64,000 nt of DNA from Aselliscus stoliczkanus (GCA_033961575.1 CM066731.1:84837501-84901500), one strand, 5' to 3'. Positions 9,906-23,010 are shown, counted from the first letter of the stretch. Program-made: numbers and translations. Notes: generated from the sequence alone by a model not told the origin.

Positions 9906-9991
9906 CTATTGGGTTGTCGGAAAAGTCATGATGCACTTTTGCAATCAAAAGCATAGAAAAAAAAGGCTTGACTTTTCTGACAACCCAATAG
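9906..9991. mobile_element. Mariner MITE (about 80 bp, palindromic)
   Basis: TA-flanked element whose ends, TTGGGTTGTCGGAAAAGTCA and the reverse complement of TGACTTTTCTGACAACCCAA, are inverted repeats differing at a single position over 20 bp. Total core length is 80 bp (9909-9988) with TA duplications at 9907-9908 and 9989-9990. This is the architecture of MADE1-type mariner MITEs; it has no coding capacity. The low TIR divergence suggests it is younger than its neighbours. Confidence 0.85.
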
Positions 9992-12689
9992 ATATTTTAG
10001 GCATCTCAGGGGCATGCAGTAGTTATTTGGGCAGCAGAGAACCCTCAGAATTGTACCATGCAGGCAATTTCTTATTTAATGATGCATGCGTACTTCCCCC
10101 TGAACCAGTGCACATTTCAGACCCTAAATTCTAAACTGGGGCCCTTGGAACTGACATAATGGAGGGAGAAATGGTGAACAGGGCCTTTAGCTCCCAACTG
10201 TGGAGGTCAGCATTATTTCTTGTGTCTCTGGGGATTTATATCACCTCTCATCTCTCGCAGGATGAGAAGGAAGAGAAGAGCTCCAAGTTGATTTGAACAC
10301 TGTGGACTGATCCTGAGATGGAGACAGATTGTCAGTGACTATATCTAGTCCCAGGAGAGTGTAATGAGTGAGGGGTAGTGGCCGAGGGGTGGGCATTCCT
10401 GTTGGCTACCCCAACCATGAATTCCTCTGAGGTTGACACTTGAGGTCTTAGAAGCACTGTGTGACAACTGGTGTTTGTGCAGTTATCCCTTTCCAGCAGT
10501 GAGCAGTGATAGGTCACAGGAAGAGCAGAATCAGCTCTGAGTTCCCTACTCCGAGGTGGTTTATTTGAAGAGTTATCTGTCTTATGAAGTTCCCTAGAGC
10601 CCAAAAGACTGTCAGTCTACTAAAGTAAGGGAAAGCAAATTAGTAACACCCTCTTATTTTCAGGTTTATAATAACCTGCCCTATAAATCTACCCACGTCC
10701 TGTTGTTTAGTCTTGAGCCTATGTGGGAAGCAATGTTATTATTGGTGCTGCATTGAGAATAACGCACTTTATTACTTTGGAAGACATTAAATAACCTCCC
10801 TTGCTAGAAGTGCAGCTAATTTTCCAAGGCCATCTGGGTGGATGCACTTGGCTTGATGCCCTTTGTCCTGTGACTGGTTTGGAAAGTGGAATGGTCATCC
10901 AAAAGAGCAGATACTGTTCTAAATGACTGGAGCTTAAAATGTATCATCACAAAGAAAACTATGTCTTAGGGGTCTACAGAAGTAGGCTTATGTATGTAAG
11001 GCAGTCTTTCCCAAATGAGGTCCATAGAGCTGGCATTTTGCAGGACTATTATAAAACCATCAACAACAAAATTGTTTAAGGTCATAGTTCAGGGACCTAT
11101 ATTGAACAGGGTTAAACCAATTACTGTAAAATTTCTGGGCCTCATTGTGAATCTCCAAGAAATACATGATAGACTGTATTTTCTAAATGTATTTAATGTA
11201 TTTGATCACATCTTTCTTTAAGAAGGGCACTGAATAACATGTGTTGGCCTGTGTGTTATTTAGATAACAGCCTGAGGTTTGGTTTTCTCTATCAATATCA
11301 ATTAGTGATAGTTTTTTACTTTTGTGGTTATTTGAGTCTTAGCAGAGTGAGCTATTTGCAAATTACTTCTCATCAAATATCATTTTATATCATCAAAATC
11401 AGACCCCTCCTACCTTTGAAGCATGGGTGAACAGTTTCATTTGTGGCAAAGGGATGGTTTTGCCCAAAAGCAAAAGGCTATTTCATTATCCAGTAACAAC
11501 CTACGAGAGTGAGGTAAATGTCTACTAACTGATCAGTATGTGTACTGTGTGCTCCCCTGTTTCTGGGATTCACATCCCCAATTGTCTTTTAGTAGGTGAC
11601 TTTTCTGGATATAAAATAAAATTTCTTTAATTATGAGAAAGACAGAGAAAGCAAGGCAGCCTAGCCATCTGGATATATTGGCCTAATGATTATTCATAAG
11701 ATGATTCAAATAAACATATGCCATGGATAATAATTAAACCCTTCTCATGTTCTCACTGGAATGTAAAAACAGTGTTTCTTTTGATGACAAAGGATTTGTG
11801 TCATATATTCAAGGGTAATCACAGAAAAGATAAATAATAACCCTGTTAATCATCAGAGAAAAGGAACATTTTTGGCAGCAACACTTTCTCAAGGTGATTG
11901 CATTTTCTTTACACACAAGAGCCAATTCACTTTATGAAACACTTGTCAGAACTGAAACGTTTCATACAAATGCCTGCTCCCAGGCTTCTAGCAATGAGAA
12001 GCCTGAGAGCTGGCATATCCCTTTGGTATGTCCAAGTGTCTGAAACACTTTTTTTTTGTTTGTCTCTTCAGATAGTTTCACCACCTCAGAGGTAGTTACA
12101 ACTGTCCCCAAGGGGTGCTCAGCCTATACTCTGGAAGTGTTTTAAATTGGTGAGGCTGACCTTGCTGGGGAGAATGGTGTTCTTTGCCTGAATTGATTAT
12201 ATAGAAAAGTTGGTATAGCCTCCTTATGCCTTATAGCAAGTCTGCACTGCTTTGTTTCTTTCTCATTTCCCAGGAAAACTGGATCACAAGAGTAGAGTTT
12301 GCTGCCTGCGACAAAATGATGGACAACCTTTTCAGATAACTCGGTGCACACAGCTTTCTCCGTTTGGCCCAGGGGCAAACCAGCCATCACAGGCAGTGTC
12401 CCTCCACTTGGGTGGATTTGGGTAGCATTCTGGACAAAGGGAAAAGAGACAGTAGTGACGTGCTATGGGGAACCACTGAACTAATCTTTCTTAGTCTCTC
12501 ATGATTTTTAGGCCTTTTTAAAAAAGTGTATTTTCTAATTGGTCTCTCATGAACTTTAGGTAGGATTCATTCAAGAACAGCCATTTCTTCGTAACCCACT
12601 AGGTCTTATAGATACAGAAGTGAGCAAAACAAGACAATAACCCACACCCCATCCCTGACTCTATCAATAGGTACACATTATTATTTTAT
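9992..12689. other. Long stretch without recognised feature
   Basis: No clear repeat, exon or RNA gene. A weak MER5-like opening may exist near 11000-11040 ('cagtctttcccaaatgaggtcc') but is too short to call. ORFs such as the 90-codon minus frame at 10332-10604 show no family motif. Confidence 0.4.
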
Positions 12690-12935
12690 AAATAGTAATA
12701 GTTAATATTTACTGAGTGTTTACAATGAATCAGGTACCATTCTGAATACATTGCACCTGGTCATAAATCTCATACCCACCTCATGAGCCAGAATGATTGT
12801 TACCCCCGTTTTACAGGTGAGAAAAATAAGGACGTTTAGAGAAAAATTCCCACAATAATACAACTACTAAGTAGGGAAACCGGGATTTAAACCCAAGCAA
12901 TATGACTCTGGAGCCTAGCACTCAATTAAATGCTT
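12690..12935 (+). repeat. Ancient mammalian interspersed repeat (same family as 9295)
   Basis: Shows 'tttactgagtgtttacaatgaatcaggtacc', 'ccccgttttacaggtgagaaaaataagg' and 'gggatttaaacccaagcaatatgactctggagcc', the same pattern as the copies at 9295 and 25115. Confidence 0.65.
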
Positions 12936-13206
12936 ATTTCTCACCCCGAGTGTCCACTGAAAATAGCCAAATTTGAATAGAGTCATGCAGACATACCTGA
13001 TACTCCATCATTATAAATATATTTTCTGAATATGCTGTCCCCCATGTTTGTTGTTCATTTGCCTCTGACGTGATCTTGAAAGAACATGCATTCTCCCTGG
13101 GCCTTCCTAAATCAACTTCAGAAATATCTACCATACACAATAGTAATTAAAATCACAGCAAGTGGGATTTTAGTTCCCGTGTTACCAAAATAAGTAGTGT
13201 ATTGAC

Positions 13207-13603
13207 TTGTCTGTTAGGGCTGCCATAATAAAACACCACAGACTGAGTGGCTTGAACACAGAGCTTTATTTCTCACAATTCTGGAGGCTGGAAGTCCAAG
13301 ATCAAGTTGCTGGCAGATTTGGTTTCTTCTGAGTCCTCTTTCCTTGGCTTGCAGATGGCCACCTTCTTGCTGTATGTCTGTCAGCTGTGCATATGCCTAC
13401 CTCATGTTTCTTGTTGAGTCCAAATTTTCTCTTTTTATAAAGACACAAGTCAGATTGGATTAGGGCCCACCCTCCAGCCTCATTTTAACTTAATTGCCCC
13501 TTTAAATATCATATTTCCAAATACAGTCAGATTGTGAGATACTGGGGTTAAGACTTCAACATACTGATTTTGAGGGCACACAATTTAATCCTTAGCAAGT
13601 AAT
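13207..13603 (-). mobile_element. MaLR solitary LTR (ERVL-MaLR, MLT1/MST-like)
   Basis: The plus strand reads TGTTAGGGCTGCCATAATAA, ACCACAGACTGAGTGGCTT, ACAATTCTGGAGGCTGGAAG, a segment near TATTGGATTAGGGCCCACCC (here 'gattggattagggcccaccc') and ends in 'gagggcacacaatttaatcc'. This is the reverse complement of a MaLR LTR. MaLRs are non-autonomous relatives of ERV-L. Only one LTR is present, so it is a solo LTR left by recombination. Confidence 0.8.
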
Positions 13604-13734
13604 GTGCAAGTGACTTCATGGCTAATCCCTTAGTTTCCTAATCAATAAAATGGAGGTAAACATAGCACTTACTTTTTTGAGGATTTAATTAAATAACATA
13701 TGTTGTAAAGATTCATTAAGATCATTTCACGCCT

Positions 13735-14035
13735 CTGCTTACTACATTGAACACAACAAGTTTTGCAAGATTTTTGCCCCCTTTATTTGAATAGATGCCT
13801 AGACTTACCCATCAAGTTTCAGCTCAGATGTCACTGTAATAATTCCTTCATTGTGCTTTCAAAACAAGAAATCATTTTTATTTACTAGAATATCATCTCT
13901 GTTACTCCACTAGAATGCAAGCTCTATTTAGAGAAGGAACTTCTATTTGTCAGACTCACTGATCAACCAAACTTGTGACAATGGAGCCTGATATGTGTAC
14001 AGGGTGCACAATAAATATTTGTGAGGTGGATGTAT
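13735..14035 (+). mobile_element. LINE L2 fragment, 3' end
   Basis: Contains 'agtttcagctcagatgtcactgtaataattccttc', 'actccactagaatgcaagctct' and a 'gcacaataaatatttgtgagg' end, matching the L2 3' region in order. Confidence 0.75.
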
Positions 14036-15000
14036 GCGTAGCCTTTTTAAAAACCTACTTACAGTGTAGCTCTTTCCTTTATCTATGGTCTTCCTCAGAC
14101 CTGTTTGTGATCTCCCCCTTTGTCTGTTCTGCTACTCCTATTGACTGAATTTCCTGTTTCTAAGCAGCATGTGGGCCCTCCCATTTAGACTGCTACTTTG
14201 ATGGCTAAACTCCTCCTCCTCTAAAAGAACATCCTCACCATAACCTCAGACAGGAAATATATGTTTCTCTTGTGCCTGGCACCACCCAGAAGTTCCAGCC
14301 CTACTCACTTCCAGTGTCTTCCTGGTTTTCATCTAATCATTTTATATCGTTTAAAGGTAAATACATTTGGAAATAATACTCCAGTAAGTAATTTCTTCAC
14401 TCAGCATAAAATAATGTAGTGGGTCCTTTCCAGCTTGATACCTAGTTGAAGGCAAATTTTCATAGAAAAAAATGTAACATATATGGACATAAACACTGAG
14501 TTCATTGGGATGGAGGGAGTATAGGCAGAAAGTAGGAAAGCCCCAGCTGACTTCAAGAAACGGAAAACTTGCCCTTAGCTTTTCCCAGTTCTAAGAAAGC
14601 ACATTAAAAATTGAAATATGTCTTTAATCTTTCTCCTCAGGCATATTTTTTTCCACCTGGTCCCTGACTCAATAAGGGCATCCCTCCATACTAGGTCTCT
14701 CAAACAGAAATAAGGGATCCATCTGAGATGTTTCCTTTTCCTCACCTGCTATAATCACATGGATACCAGTTTATATTACTTCTGCTTTTCTGACTTTAAT
14801 ACTGATTGAATAAGGATTTCTCATCTGATAGGTTCAACTGCAAAGATCTTTTTCTTGTATCAATCCTTCATAAATCTTTAATAATTCCAAACTCACTTGG
14901 CCTTCAAAACCCTGTAGAGACTTCTGCTTCCATCCTCTCCACCATTCCATCTTCCATATATTCTATAACTCACCCTACACTCTTACCATGAGTAATATTT
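14036..15000. other. No firm feature; possible L2 piece
   Basis: The segment at about 14690-14960 is pyrimidine-rich and loosely resembles a more 5' piece of L2, but I cannot support it firmly. Otherwise nothing recognised. Confidence 0.35.
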
Positions 15001-15002
15001 AA

Positions 15003-17010
15003 AAAAAAATAATTTTAGAATAATTTCAGATTTGCTGAAAAGCTGCAAAGAGAATACAGAGAGTTCTCATGTACCCCTCACCCAGCAGCCCATGTTGTTA
15101 ACATCTTACAATAATCACAACTAAGGAGCCAACATTGCTACATTACACTTCACTAAATTTCACAATTTATTTGGAATTCACTGGTTTTAACTTAATGTCC
15201 CTTCCTCCCCCCACCCCAGGATCCCATCCAGGACACCATATTACATTTAGCTGTCATGTCTCCTTAGTTTCCAATAGATGGTGATGGTTTTCTCTGACTT
15301 ACCCTGTTTTTAATGACCTTGACCGTTTTGAGGAATACTGGTGAGGTATTTTGTATTATGTCCCTCAATTTGTATTTGTCTAAAGTTTTCTAATCGTTAG
15401 GCTCAGGTAATAGATTTTGGGGAGGAAGACCACAGAAATAGGTGCCATTCTCATCATATCATGTCAAAGCATATGCCATAGATATTGCTTATAAACAATG
15501 ATGTAAAACTTGATAATCTGGCCAAGGTAGTGCTGACTACTTTTTTCCACTATAAGATAATTTCTCCCACTTACATTTCCATACTGTACTCTTTGAAAGT
15601 GCAGCCCACACTCAGTGGGGGTGGGGAAGAGGTAGTTAAGCCATATCTTTTGGATGGGATAGTATCTACAAAAATTATTTGGAATTCTTCTGTATGTGAG
15701 ATGTACATCTCCTACTCCCATTTATTTATTTCATTAAATCATTTATTAATATTAGTATCAATTAGGTATTTATTTAATATTTGGGCTATATATTATGTTA
15801 TTTATTTTAACCTTCCAATTGTCATAGCTTTGACCACTGAAAGTTCTCCTAGGTTGGCTACCATGTCCTTGGATTTTCAATCACTTTACTTTCTGGCACT
15901 ATAAGATGCTCCAGAAGCACCTTGTATATTTCTGCCCCAATCCTAAAACCCCCAAACCATGGTTTCTTTTACTGTAAAATGGTATTAGAAATTAAGATCT
16001 GGCCATTGTACATGCTCATTACTTCCTGAGAGTCACTGCTTCTAGGTTCTTTCAGTGGACAGATCTAGGTAATATATGTATGTATACTAACCTGTGCATA
16101 CACATATATCTATAATTAATTCTATATCTATTATTCTGTACCTTCAGTATGTACCTAAACACGAGTACATTCTGATGTCACTGATTTTAATCCTATTCTT
16201 CATGGTTCCTAGCCTTTTTCCCTTGCTTATGTATAACTTCTACCTCCAAGAGTGAGAAACATGGTTCCAAACATCCACCTACTTAATTTTCCAACTCCAG
16301 TACATTTGCAAAGCAGTTTCAGAATTCTTAACTCATATCCCCATCAAATGCTACTTTGCCAAAGAAAGTATAGTGCTGTTTTTAGTCATATAGTTTACAG
16401 TCAAAGCACTGCTTTTCAAAGTTATTTAGGTCACAAACATTTTCTACCATCACCTTCAGTGTGGTCATGTCATAGATTCCCCTCTCACAGTTTGCATTCT
16501 ATCCTGCTTGAGTCTCTACCTCTTGTTTGATTTTTCTTTTTAATTGTATGCATTAAGATTCATTCTTTGTATTGTAAAGTTCTATGATTTTGACAAATGC
16601 ATAGTGTCATATACCCACCACTATGGTACCATCCAGATTTTCATCCTTTTAAAAATCTTTAAAGATCTTCCGTACCCTTCAAACTATTGAAATATTTCTA
16701 TCCTAGAATTTTGTTTTTTCCAGAGTATAATATGAATTGAAACATGCAATATGTATCTTTTGTTGTCTGGCTTCTTTCATTCACCCATGTTTTTACCTGA
16801 TTAATAGTTTGTTTCATTACTATTCACTAAATAGTAATCCATTGTAGGAACACAGTCTGTTTGCCTATTGAAAGACATCTTGTTTTTTTTCTAGTTTTTG
16901 GTGATTATGAATAAAGCTAAATATTTGTATGCAGTTTTTAAAATAAGTTGAGTAAATTACTAGGTATGTGATTGCTAGATTGCATGGTAAGTTTATGTTT
17001 AACTTCAAGT
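15003..17010 (-). mobile_element. Old L1M element, 3' region, antisense
   Basis: Antisense L1M landmarks occur in order: 'gctgcaaagagaatacagagagttctcatgtacccctcacc' (15044), 'tgaccttgaccgttttgaggaatactgg' (15315), 'ttttgacaaatgcatagtgtcatatacccaccac' (16588), 'attgtaggaacacagtctgtttgcc' and 'gtgattatgaataaagcta' (16840-16920). These belong to the L1 ORF2 end and the long 3'UTR of ancient L1M families. No intact frame survives. Several subfamilies may be juxtaposed. Confidence 0.7.
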
Positions 17011-17027
17011 TCTTTCCAAATGCACTC

Positions 17028-17395
17028 TGCTGTCACATGCCTTGTCCTCATGCACATGCTATTCCTTCTACCTGCATGCTTTGCCCACCTTCCTTTTTCA
17101 TTTGTAGCACTTATTTTTTGCTAAAACAACTCTTCAAGTGGCTAGTCTTGCAAAATATTTCCTTCTCTCCTTGTACTAAGAGACTGCTATGTATACTCTA
17201 TATACCCCTGTATTTCATCCATCATACACCACTTTAATTATTTTATTCTTGTGTCCCTCCCTTATAAATCCATTGATGCTTTCAGAAAAAGTACCATATC
17301 TTTCATTTTTATAACCTCAGTTTCTAGTACTAGTCTCAGTACATTTTTTGAGCCTGTTTATTGAGTGTTCAATCATGTTTCTGAATAATACCACA
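17028..17395 (+). mobile_element. LINE L2 fragment
   Basis: Includes 'acatgccttgtcctcatgcacatgctattccttctacctgcatgctttgccc', a frequent L2 block ('ctgttccctctgcctggaatgc'), followed by a 'ccttataaatccattgatgctttcag' and 'ttattgagtgttcaatcatg' end. Confidence 0.6.
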
Positions 17396-17765
17396 AATAA
17401 GCTTCATCTATCTCCCCATTTGATTTCCCCAGGATCACTTGTGTTTGTTATGGGTATAATTTGTTTTACATTTATATTTTGCTCATAAGTTAATCTATAG
17501 TTAGTATTAGTCTGACTTATTTCACTCTATATTTTATGTAATTTTTTATATACATTTCATTGTTTTAAATGATGAGATACAGGCAAAGTCAGTTTCCTGT
17601 TTGCTGTTCATGTTGTCAGGTGTACCAAGTTATGTTTGTAACACTGAATGCTTTCTCCTTTCCTCGAAAATATAAGAAATGGACATTTCTTGAGGTTTCT
17701 GATAAAGAAATGTCAAGAAGGAGGCTCGACTCCTTCAAAGTACAGCATTAATCATTAGGTCATTG

Positions 17766-17852
17766 GTCTCTGTCTCTCTCTGTCTCTCTGTCTCTCTCTC
17801 TGTCTGTCTCTGTCTCTCTCTCTGTCTCTCTCTCTGTCTCTCTCTCTGTCTC

Positions 17853-17939
<87 letters not shown>
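17766..17939. repeat. Compound (TC/TGTC)n-(TA)n microsatellite
   Basis: Imperfect TCTCTG and TC repeats from 17766 to 17895, then about 22 TA units to 17939. The Ser/Leu/Cys ORF through it is a repeat artefact. Likely length-variable. Confidence 0.95.
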
Positions 17940-17943
<4 letters not shown>

Positions 17944-17944
17944 T

Positions 17945-20055
17945 AGACATTAGGGAAGATGAGTAGGAAAGATACACACCTACAAAATAGTTCAGAGGTA
18001 AGCAATATCCTTACCTCTTTGAAAAGTGCTTATATGTTCTATTAACATTACTGGAGTTACAGGAGCGCATGTAAAGTCCTTTGGTCATATAAAAGCAAAA
18101 ACGGAAGTAATAATGTAACATCTCTTCCTTCCTAGGTGAGTGAAAGAAATTATTTTAAATGCCCTGGGTAACCTTTGAGCTCAAAATTGTGTTCATTTCC
18201 CTAAAGGTGCATATTATGAAAGAAGCTAAGCTTTTCTTTTATACTATTTACACACACAGATTATTTTTGCTGAGATAGGGAGAAAGCACGATTACTGAAG
18301 GCAGACAGCTAGCTAGCTGTGATCTGACCTGGTTGATGTTGATTCTGGTAGTCATTGTCCTAGCCCTTCTCAGCCACTCTTGTCATGAAAAAGAAGAAAA
18401 GCATCAGAACAAGAGGAGGACTTAAATATGTCTAAAAAGCTTGTTTTTAAGAAGACACCAGCACCAGTGCCACCCCCCACAAAAAAAAACTGATTCCTAT
18501 CATCACACACACAGACATATAAATTTAAGTATCTGGGGAAAAGAAAAACCATATTACTTTATAGTTAATATCAAGGACTTCTCTCTTAGTGTAATCATAG
18601 GAAAATTGGCCAAGTGAGAAGAAATGGCAAGAGATAATATTCCGATATGAAGAACAGGTCCACTGGAGTGGGCAAAGCTGGTGATCAGAGATGCAGTAGA
18701 GGTAATGTCCAGTGGCCTAAGAGAGCAAAGTTTCTAGGTGCACACTGACCTTCATATTCTGGATATTATTGGGTTGCTTCAGTTGAATCATTTCTAACTT
18801 GGAGAAGATTAAAAAAAAAAAGTATTTACCTCCTAGAACTATCATGAGGAATCAATCAGTTATTCCATTTAAAAATAACTTAGTCTGGTACATCTTGGAC
18901 TCTCAGTGTTAGTTATTCTCATTTCTTCTCCAATTTATCTCTATGGGGATGCTTCAGAATAGCAAATTGCCCACTTGAGACTAAGAGGAGGACCATATTG
19001 TTCTATGTTAATTGAATCTTCAGGCCTTTGTTCCAAAGAAGCATCATCAAAAGGGAAGAGTTTTCTCTCAATGCAGAACTAAAAGCAGGCCACAGACATT
19101 TTTTTTTTTTTTTAAAGAAAGGAATCAGGACTAGTAACCCTGAAGTATCACAGAAAGGAATTATGAAGAGTCCATAATAATTGCAGCTGGCTCCTAGTTA
19201 TTGCTTTTATTTCCTGTTTCTCTGCTGTGACACTTTAAACCAAATGTCCTATGCACTTATCTGTAGGGTCAGCACAAACGCTGGCAATATTGTGTGCTGC
19301 TCTGAAACTGGAGTTTTGTGCAACTAGGGGAGAAAGGTGAAGATGAGTGTTCCTGAAGGAAGAAGGAATCAGGCAGAGGATCTGCATCTCCTTCCTGGAA
19401 ATGGAAGAGAATATTTGGAGGTTTTGCTTCAGAAAGCCTGTGGAGTTGGCTCTTCAACCTAAAGCATCCTTTTGTTCTTTGTTTTTAGGTGAGGATGAGA
19501 GAAACACAAATGGCAAGGAAATCAAGTTGTTTTATGGGCATTGACAGAAAATCCGCTAGTTATTTTTCTTTCTACCCATTTCTTCTTTCTTTCTCTTCTG
19601 GTATGATGGGAATAAGTGACACTCCCCAGTCTATCAGAGATGAGTAAGCAGAGAGATTCAAGGGTTACCACATTTTGACACAAACTGTACTCTATGTTGA
19701 TAAAACGAGCTGATCTGCATTGTGCTGAATCCAATCTCCCTAATCAATTATTGATGCCTGGTGGGGAGTGATAAATGGCCTGCCAGCCAGAAAATCACAC
19801 TGCTTCAGCTCAGCCTGGAAATGGATGATGGGATTTTCAATACACACAATGAGACCTTTCCGCTGATATTGGATATTGCTGAGTTTCATTGTAAGGCCAC
19901 AGGGGCTTTCAATTTACAACCTAGGTGTGTTCATGAAGCTAAAACATTAAAAGTTGCCAAGCTAAAAGGAAAGTCACTTACACCTAATAGTATCCCTATT
20001 CTTCAATTTTATGAAAGCAATTAATGATAACACAAACTAAAGCATATTTATACGA
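17945..20055. other. Repeat-poor unassigned block
   Basis: About 2 kb with no repeat that I recognise apart from a T16 run near 19101. A near-palindrome ATCAATTATTGAT lies at about 19743. The ORFs here (60-87 codons) show no conserved family and no convincing splice context. It could hold non-coding regulatory sequence; that is speculation without alignment. Confidence 0.4.
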
Positions 20056-20059
20056 TGGG

Positions 20060-20250
20060 AAAAAGGTAGACAGGGAGGGCGTAAGTTTCTGCTCTGTTAA
20101 TTCCTTGCTGTGACACTTTGAACTGATTTAATTTCTCTGTATTTTGATTGCTTCATGTATAAAATGAAGATATAGTTTACTAAAGAAAAATAGAGAGCTT
20201 AGCACAATCTTACACACAATGGGATTGAATTGATATTTGTTCCCATTCTA
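20060..20250 (+). mobile_element. MIR SINE
   Basis: Pieces 'ttctgctctgttaattccttgctgtgacactttgaac', 'atgtataaaatgaagata', 'gagcttagcacaatcttacacac' follow the MIR order with strong divergence. Confidence 0.55.
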
Positions 20251-20285
20251 TTGTCACTGGTGAGGCTTTCTCTCTTATCAATGGA

Positions 20286-20480
20286 GCAGTGATTCAAAAA
20301 CTTGCCTGGATAAAAGAACTGCCTGACACATTAGTAAAACAGTACATAAAAATATATATAAATAAAAATATTTCTTAGTCCCAGCCTAAATCACCCAAAG
20401 CAGAATTTCTAGGGAGAGGACTGGCAACTTCTCTTGCAGCCACATCTCCAGATAATTTGAACCCTCTATCAAGTTTGGGG
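20286..20480 (+). mobile_element. MER5A-like hAT-Charlie element
   Basis: Opens with 'gcagtgattcaaaaacttgcctgga', has an internal 'agtcccagcctaaatcacccaaagcagaatttctaggg' block and 'ccacatctccagataat' near the end, all in the MER5A order. MER5A is a short non-autonomous hAT of early mammals. An AT-rich insertion at 20345-20375 breaks it. Confidence 0.6.
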
Positions 20481-20484
20481 AAAT

Positions 20485-22014
20485 ACTGATTTATGTAAAC
20501 CTCACCTTCCTGGTCTAGGCTCCATTTCTGCTTAAATAATTTTACTTTAGGAAATGGAGAGGGGACTTTCTGAGGTCTCCTACAGATTGATGTCTTAATT
20601 CTCCTTGTTCTGATTCCTGGATCTGTGTGTACCTACGTGTGCCAGGCCACTGTTCCGCTCTCCACCTAAATAGCAGATACTATAGGATGATTTTCAGCAC
20701 TCAGCATCCTTCAGCTTCCTAGCCTATACATGGAGGGTTAGGTGAGGGCCGCGTAGGAAGAATGGAAATTCTGAGGTTCAGGGCAGGGGAGACATTCCAT
20801 ATAAGTATAGCAATAAAAAATAAGTTACAAATTTAGCAATATTTCTATCTTTTTAGAAATATCAGCTACAAATATTGTGATCTTATAGGGCATTAAACAA
20901 CTTTGAATACTTAAGAGAAATAACTTTCTGCAAGAATTTTTGCTTATCCTATGAGGTTTTTCTAGAATTTAGCCCTTCCACCCCAGGAAAGGTAGTTTGC
21001 ATTTTTTAAGGTAGAGAAAAAGTATAGGAGAAAATAATGCACTTAATCTAACTCTATTTCTCTTCTTGTGGGATATTTTACTCATTTCAGAGTTCAAATG
21101 CTCTTTACATTTGAAAGTACTCAGGCACTCATACAATGTCCAGAACATACATTTTTAGTATAATTTGTTTGAATCCCACTTTAATTCTTTCTCCTTCTTG
21201 TGGTTCTTTACCCTTTCTCATAGTTCTTCATGCATTCAGAAACAGATGTAGGCATTTAGTTAAATAAATGGTGAAGGGGGCTTCAGCCTCTTTCTGCCCT
21301 CCATTTGACTGGGGTAGTGGTATTCGCAGAAACCCAATTCCATCTCCAAAAGATTGACATTCAGGAAACTCTGTTCACATTTTCTCCAACTCCTTTCTGT
21401 GTTATAGGATGGGGCATTCCAGATGCAATATGGCAGAGATCATGGAGGAGAATGTCTAAGGAAATGGATTGCATTGGAAATGGATTCAGCTATATAATGC
21501 TTCATGGTTTTAAGAACCAGGGTGTTAATACCAATGACCGTGCAATCATAGATAGCAGTTGAAGTTTCAGAAGCCATTGAAGTAAAATAACAGATGAACT
21601 TTTCAGATATTAAGAATTATTTTGATGTTCTCATCTAAAATAATAATATGTGGAGAAATGTGGAAAAAGAGGAAAGGTATTTCAAAATTATAAAAAAACT
21701 GGGATGTTAAATTCATTTCTATCTTTTATCAGAGACATTGATACATTGTTGGTCTGATTTTTTACAATAGTGGCTTAAATCATATAAATTTGAAAATTGT
21801 GTTTACCTGTGGTTTCATCCAAAACTATCACATGGTTAGTAGAAAACATAAATTATTATAATAAGACTTCTAAATATTGTGAGATGATTGCATTTCTCCC
21901 ACTTTGTTAATTCCCTAATTAACATTTTAACATGATTTTACTAAAATCAGGAATGCATCAGATATAGTAAGCACAAAGTCACTTGGATACAAGTTCTATA
22001 TAAACTAAGAAGTC
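20485..22014. other. No recognised feature
   Basis: About 1.5 kb of AT-rich sequence without a nameable repeat, exon or RNA gene. Confidence 0.4.
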
Positions 22015-22030
22015 AAAAGAGCTTGCCTTG

Positions 22031-22145
22031 GGCCGACTGAGTGGCGCGGTGGTTAAGCGCTGGCTTGGGAAGCCAGCGGCCCCGGTTCGGTCCCGCATAC
22101 GAGGGCTAGTAACACTGTCCTCAAAAAATAAAAAATAAAAAAATA
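22031..22145 (+). mobile_element. Short tRNA-derived SINE with perfect 16-bp duplication
   Basis: Full-length monomer: GGCCGACTGAGTGGCGCGGT, a hairpin CTGGCTTGGGAAGCCAG, a B-box-like GGTTCGGTCCC, ending in CACTGTCCTC and a tail of AAAAAT units. The direct repeat AAAAGAGCTTGCCTTG lies on both sides (22015-22030 and 22146-22161) with no mismatch, so the insertion is relatively recent compared with most elements in this window. Confidence 0.92.
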
Positions 22146-22164
22146 AAAAGAGCTTGCCTTGTCA

Positions 22165-22871
22165 GAGTTGGCTGTACATGCAAACGAAATCACTCCTGCA
22201 GTATATAGGAAGAAAGATGAAAGTTCCAATGATCTAAAATATTTCTTCCATTGATCCTAAATGGTTTTGAATTCTCAAAAAATGGTTTTAGGCTAAATCA
22301 CTAACATCTGTTAAAATGGATTTACTTCAAAGGAAGGAGAACACATTAAATCAGGGTTGCTCACTCATTTATTTTAAATATGATTATCAGATTTTACCTT
22401 TAGCAGAGATCAAATGGGATAGACTGAATATATTTTGTAAACCATCTTTGCAGGCTGTGATGCTTTACTGCTTCTGATGGAAAAGAAAATCCTGAAAACA
22501 CATTGGGAAGAACAGGAAGATTAAAGACGACATCACATAGGTTGGAATCTCCAAAGAATGTCCTTATTACAAATGATATGTCAATGTGGAAAGTTATCGC
22601 TAGGCTTTAGCACATATGTGGAGTGGGAATGATTGAGTGGTAAATGGATGACAAATTCCACATCAGGATATTCAGAGATTGTTTTACACAAATAATAAAA
22701 ATTACAAAAAGTATAATTTTGACATAAAATCACCAATGCATGAGATGAAGTGGTAAGACTGGCTTTCATTTATAATGTCAAATTTGGAGTTCTTACCACT
22801 AGTGTCTGTAGAAATCAGTTAACAAATTCTAAATGAATTAAAAATGTTTATATTTCATATTTACAATGTAA
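22165..22871. other. No recognised feature
   Basis: AT-rich sequence without identifiable elements. Confidence 0.4.
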
Positions 22872-22968
22872 CATGATATTTTATATATATATAAAATATA
22901 TATTTTATATATAGAAAATATATATAAGATATAAGATAAAAATATAAGATATTTTATATATATATATA

Positions 22969-23009
<41 letters not shown>
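22872..23009. repeat. AT-rich palindromic (TA)n tract
   Basis: Mixture of TATATA, TTTTATATATA and ATAAGATATAAGATA units ending in a pure (TA)n run (about 22973-23006). Self-complementary over much of its length, so it could extrude as a cruciform. Confidence 0.9.
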
Positions 23010-23010
<1 letters not shown>

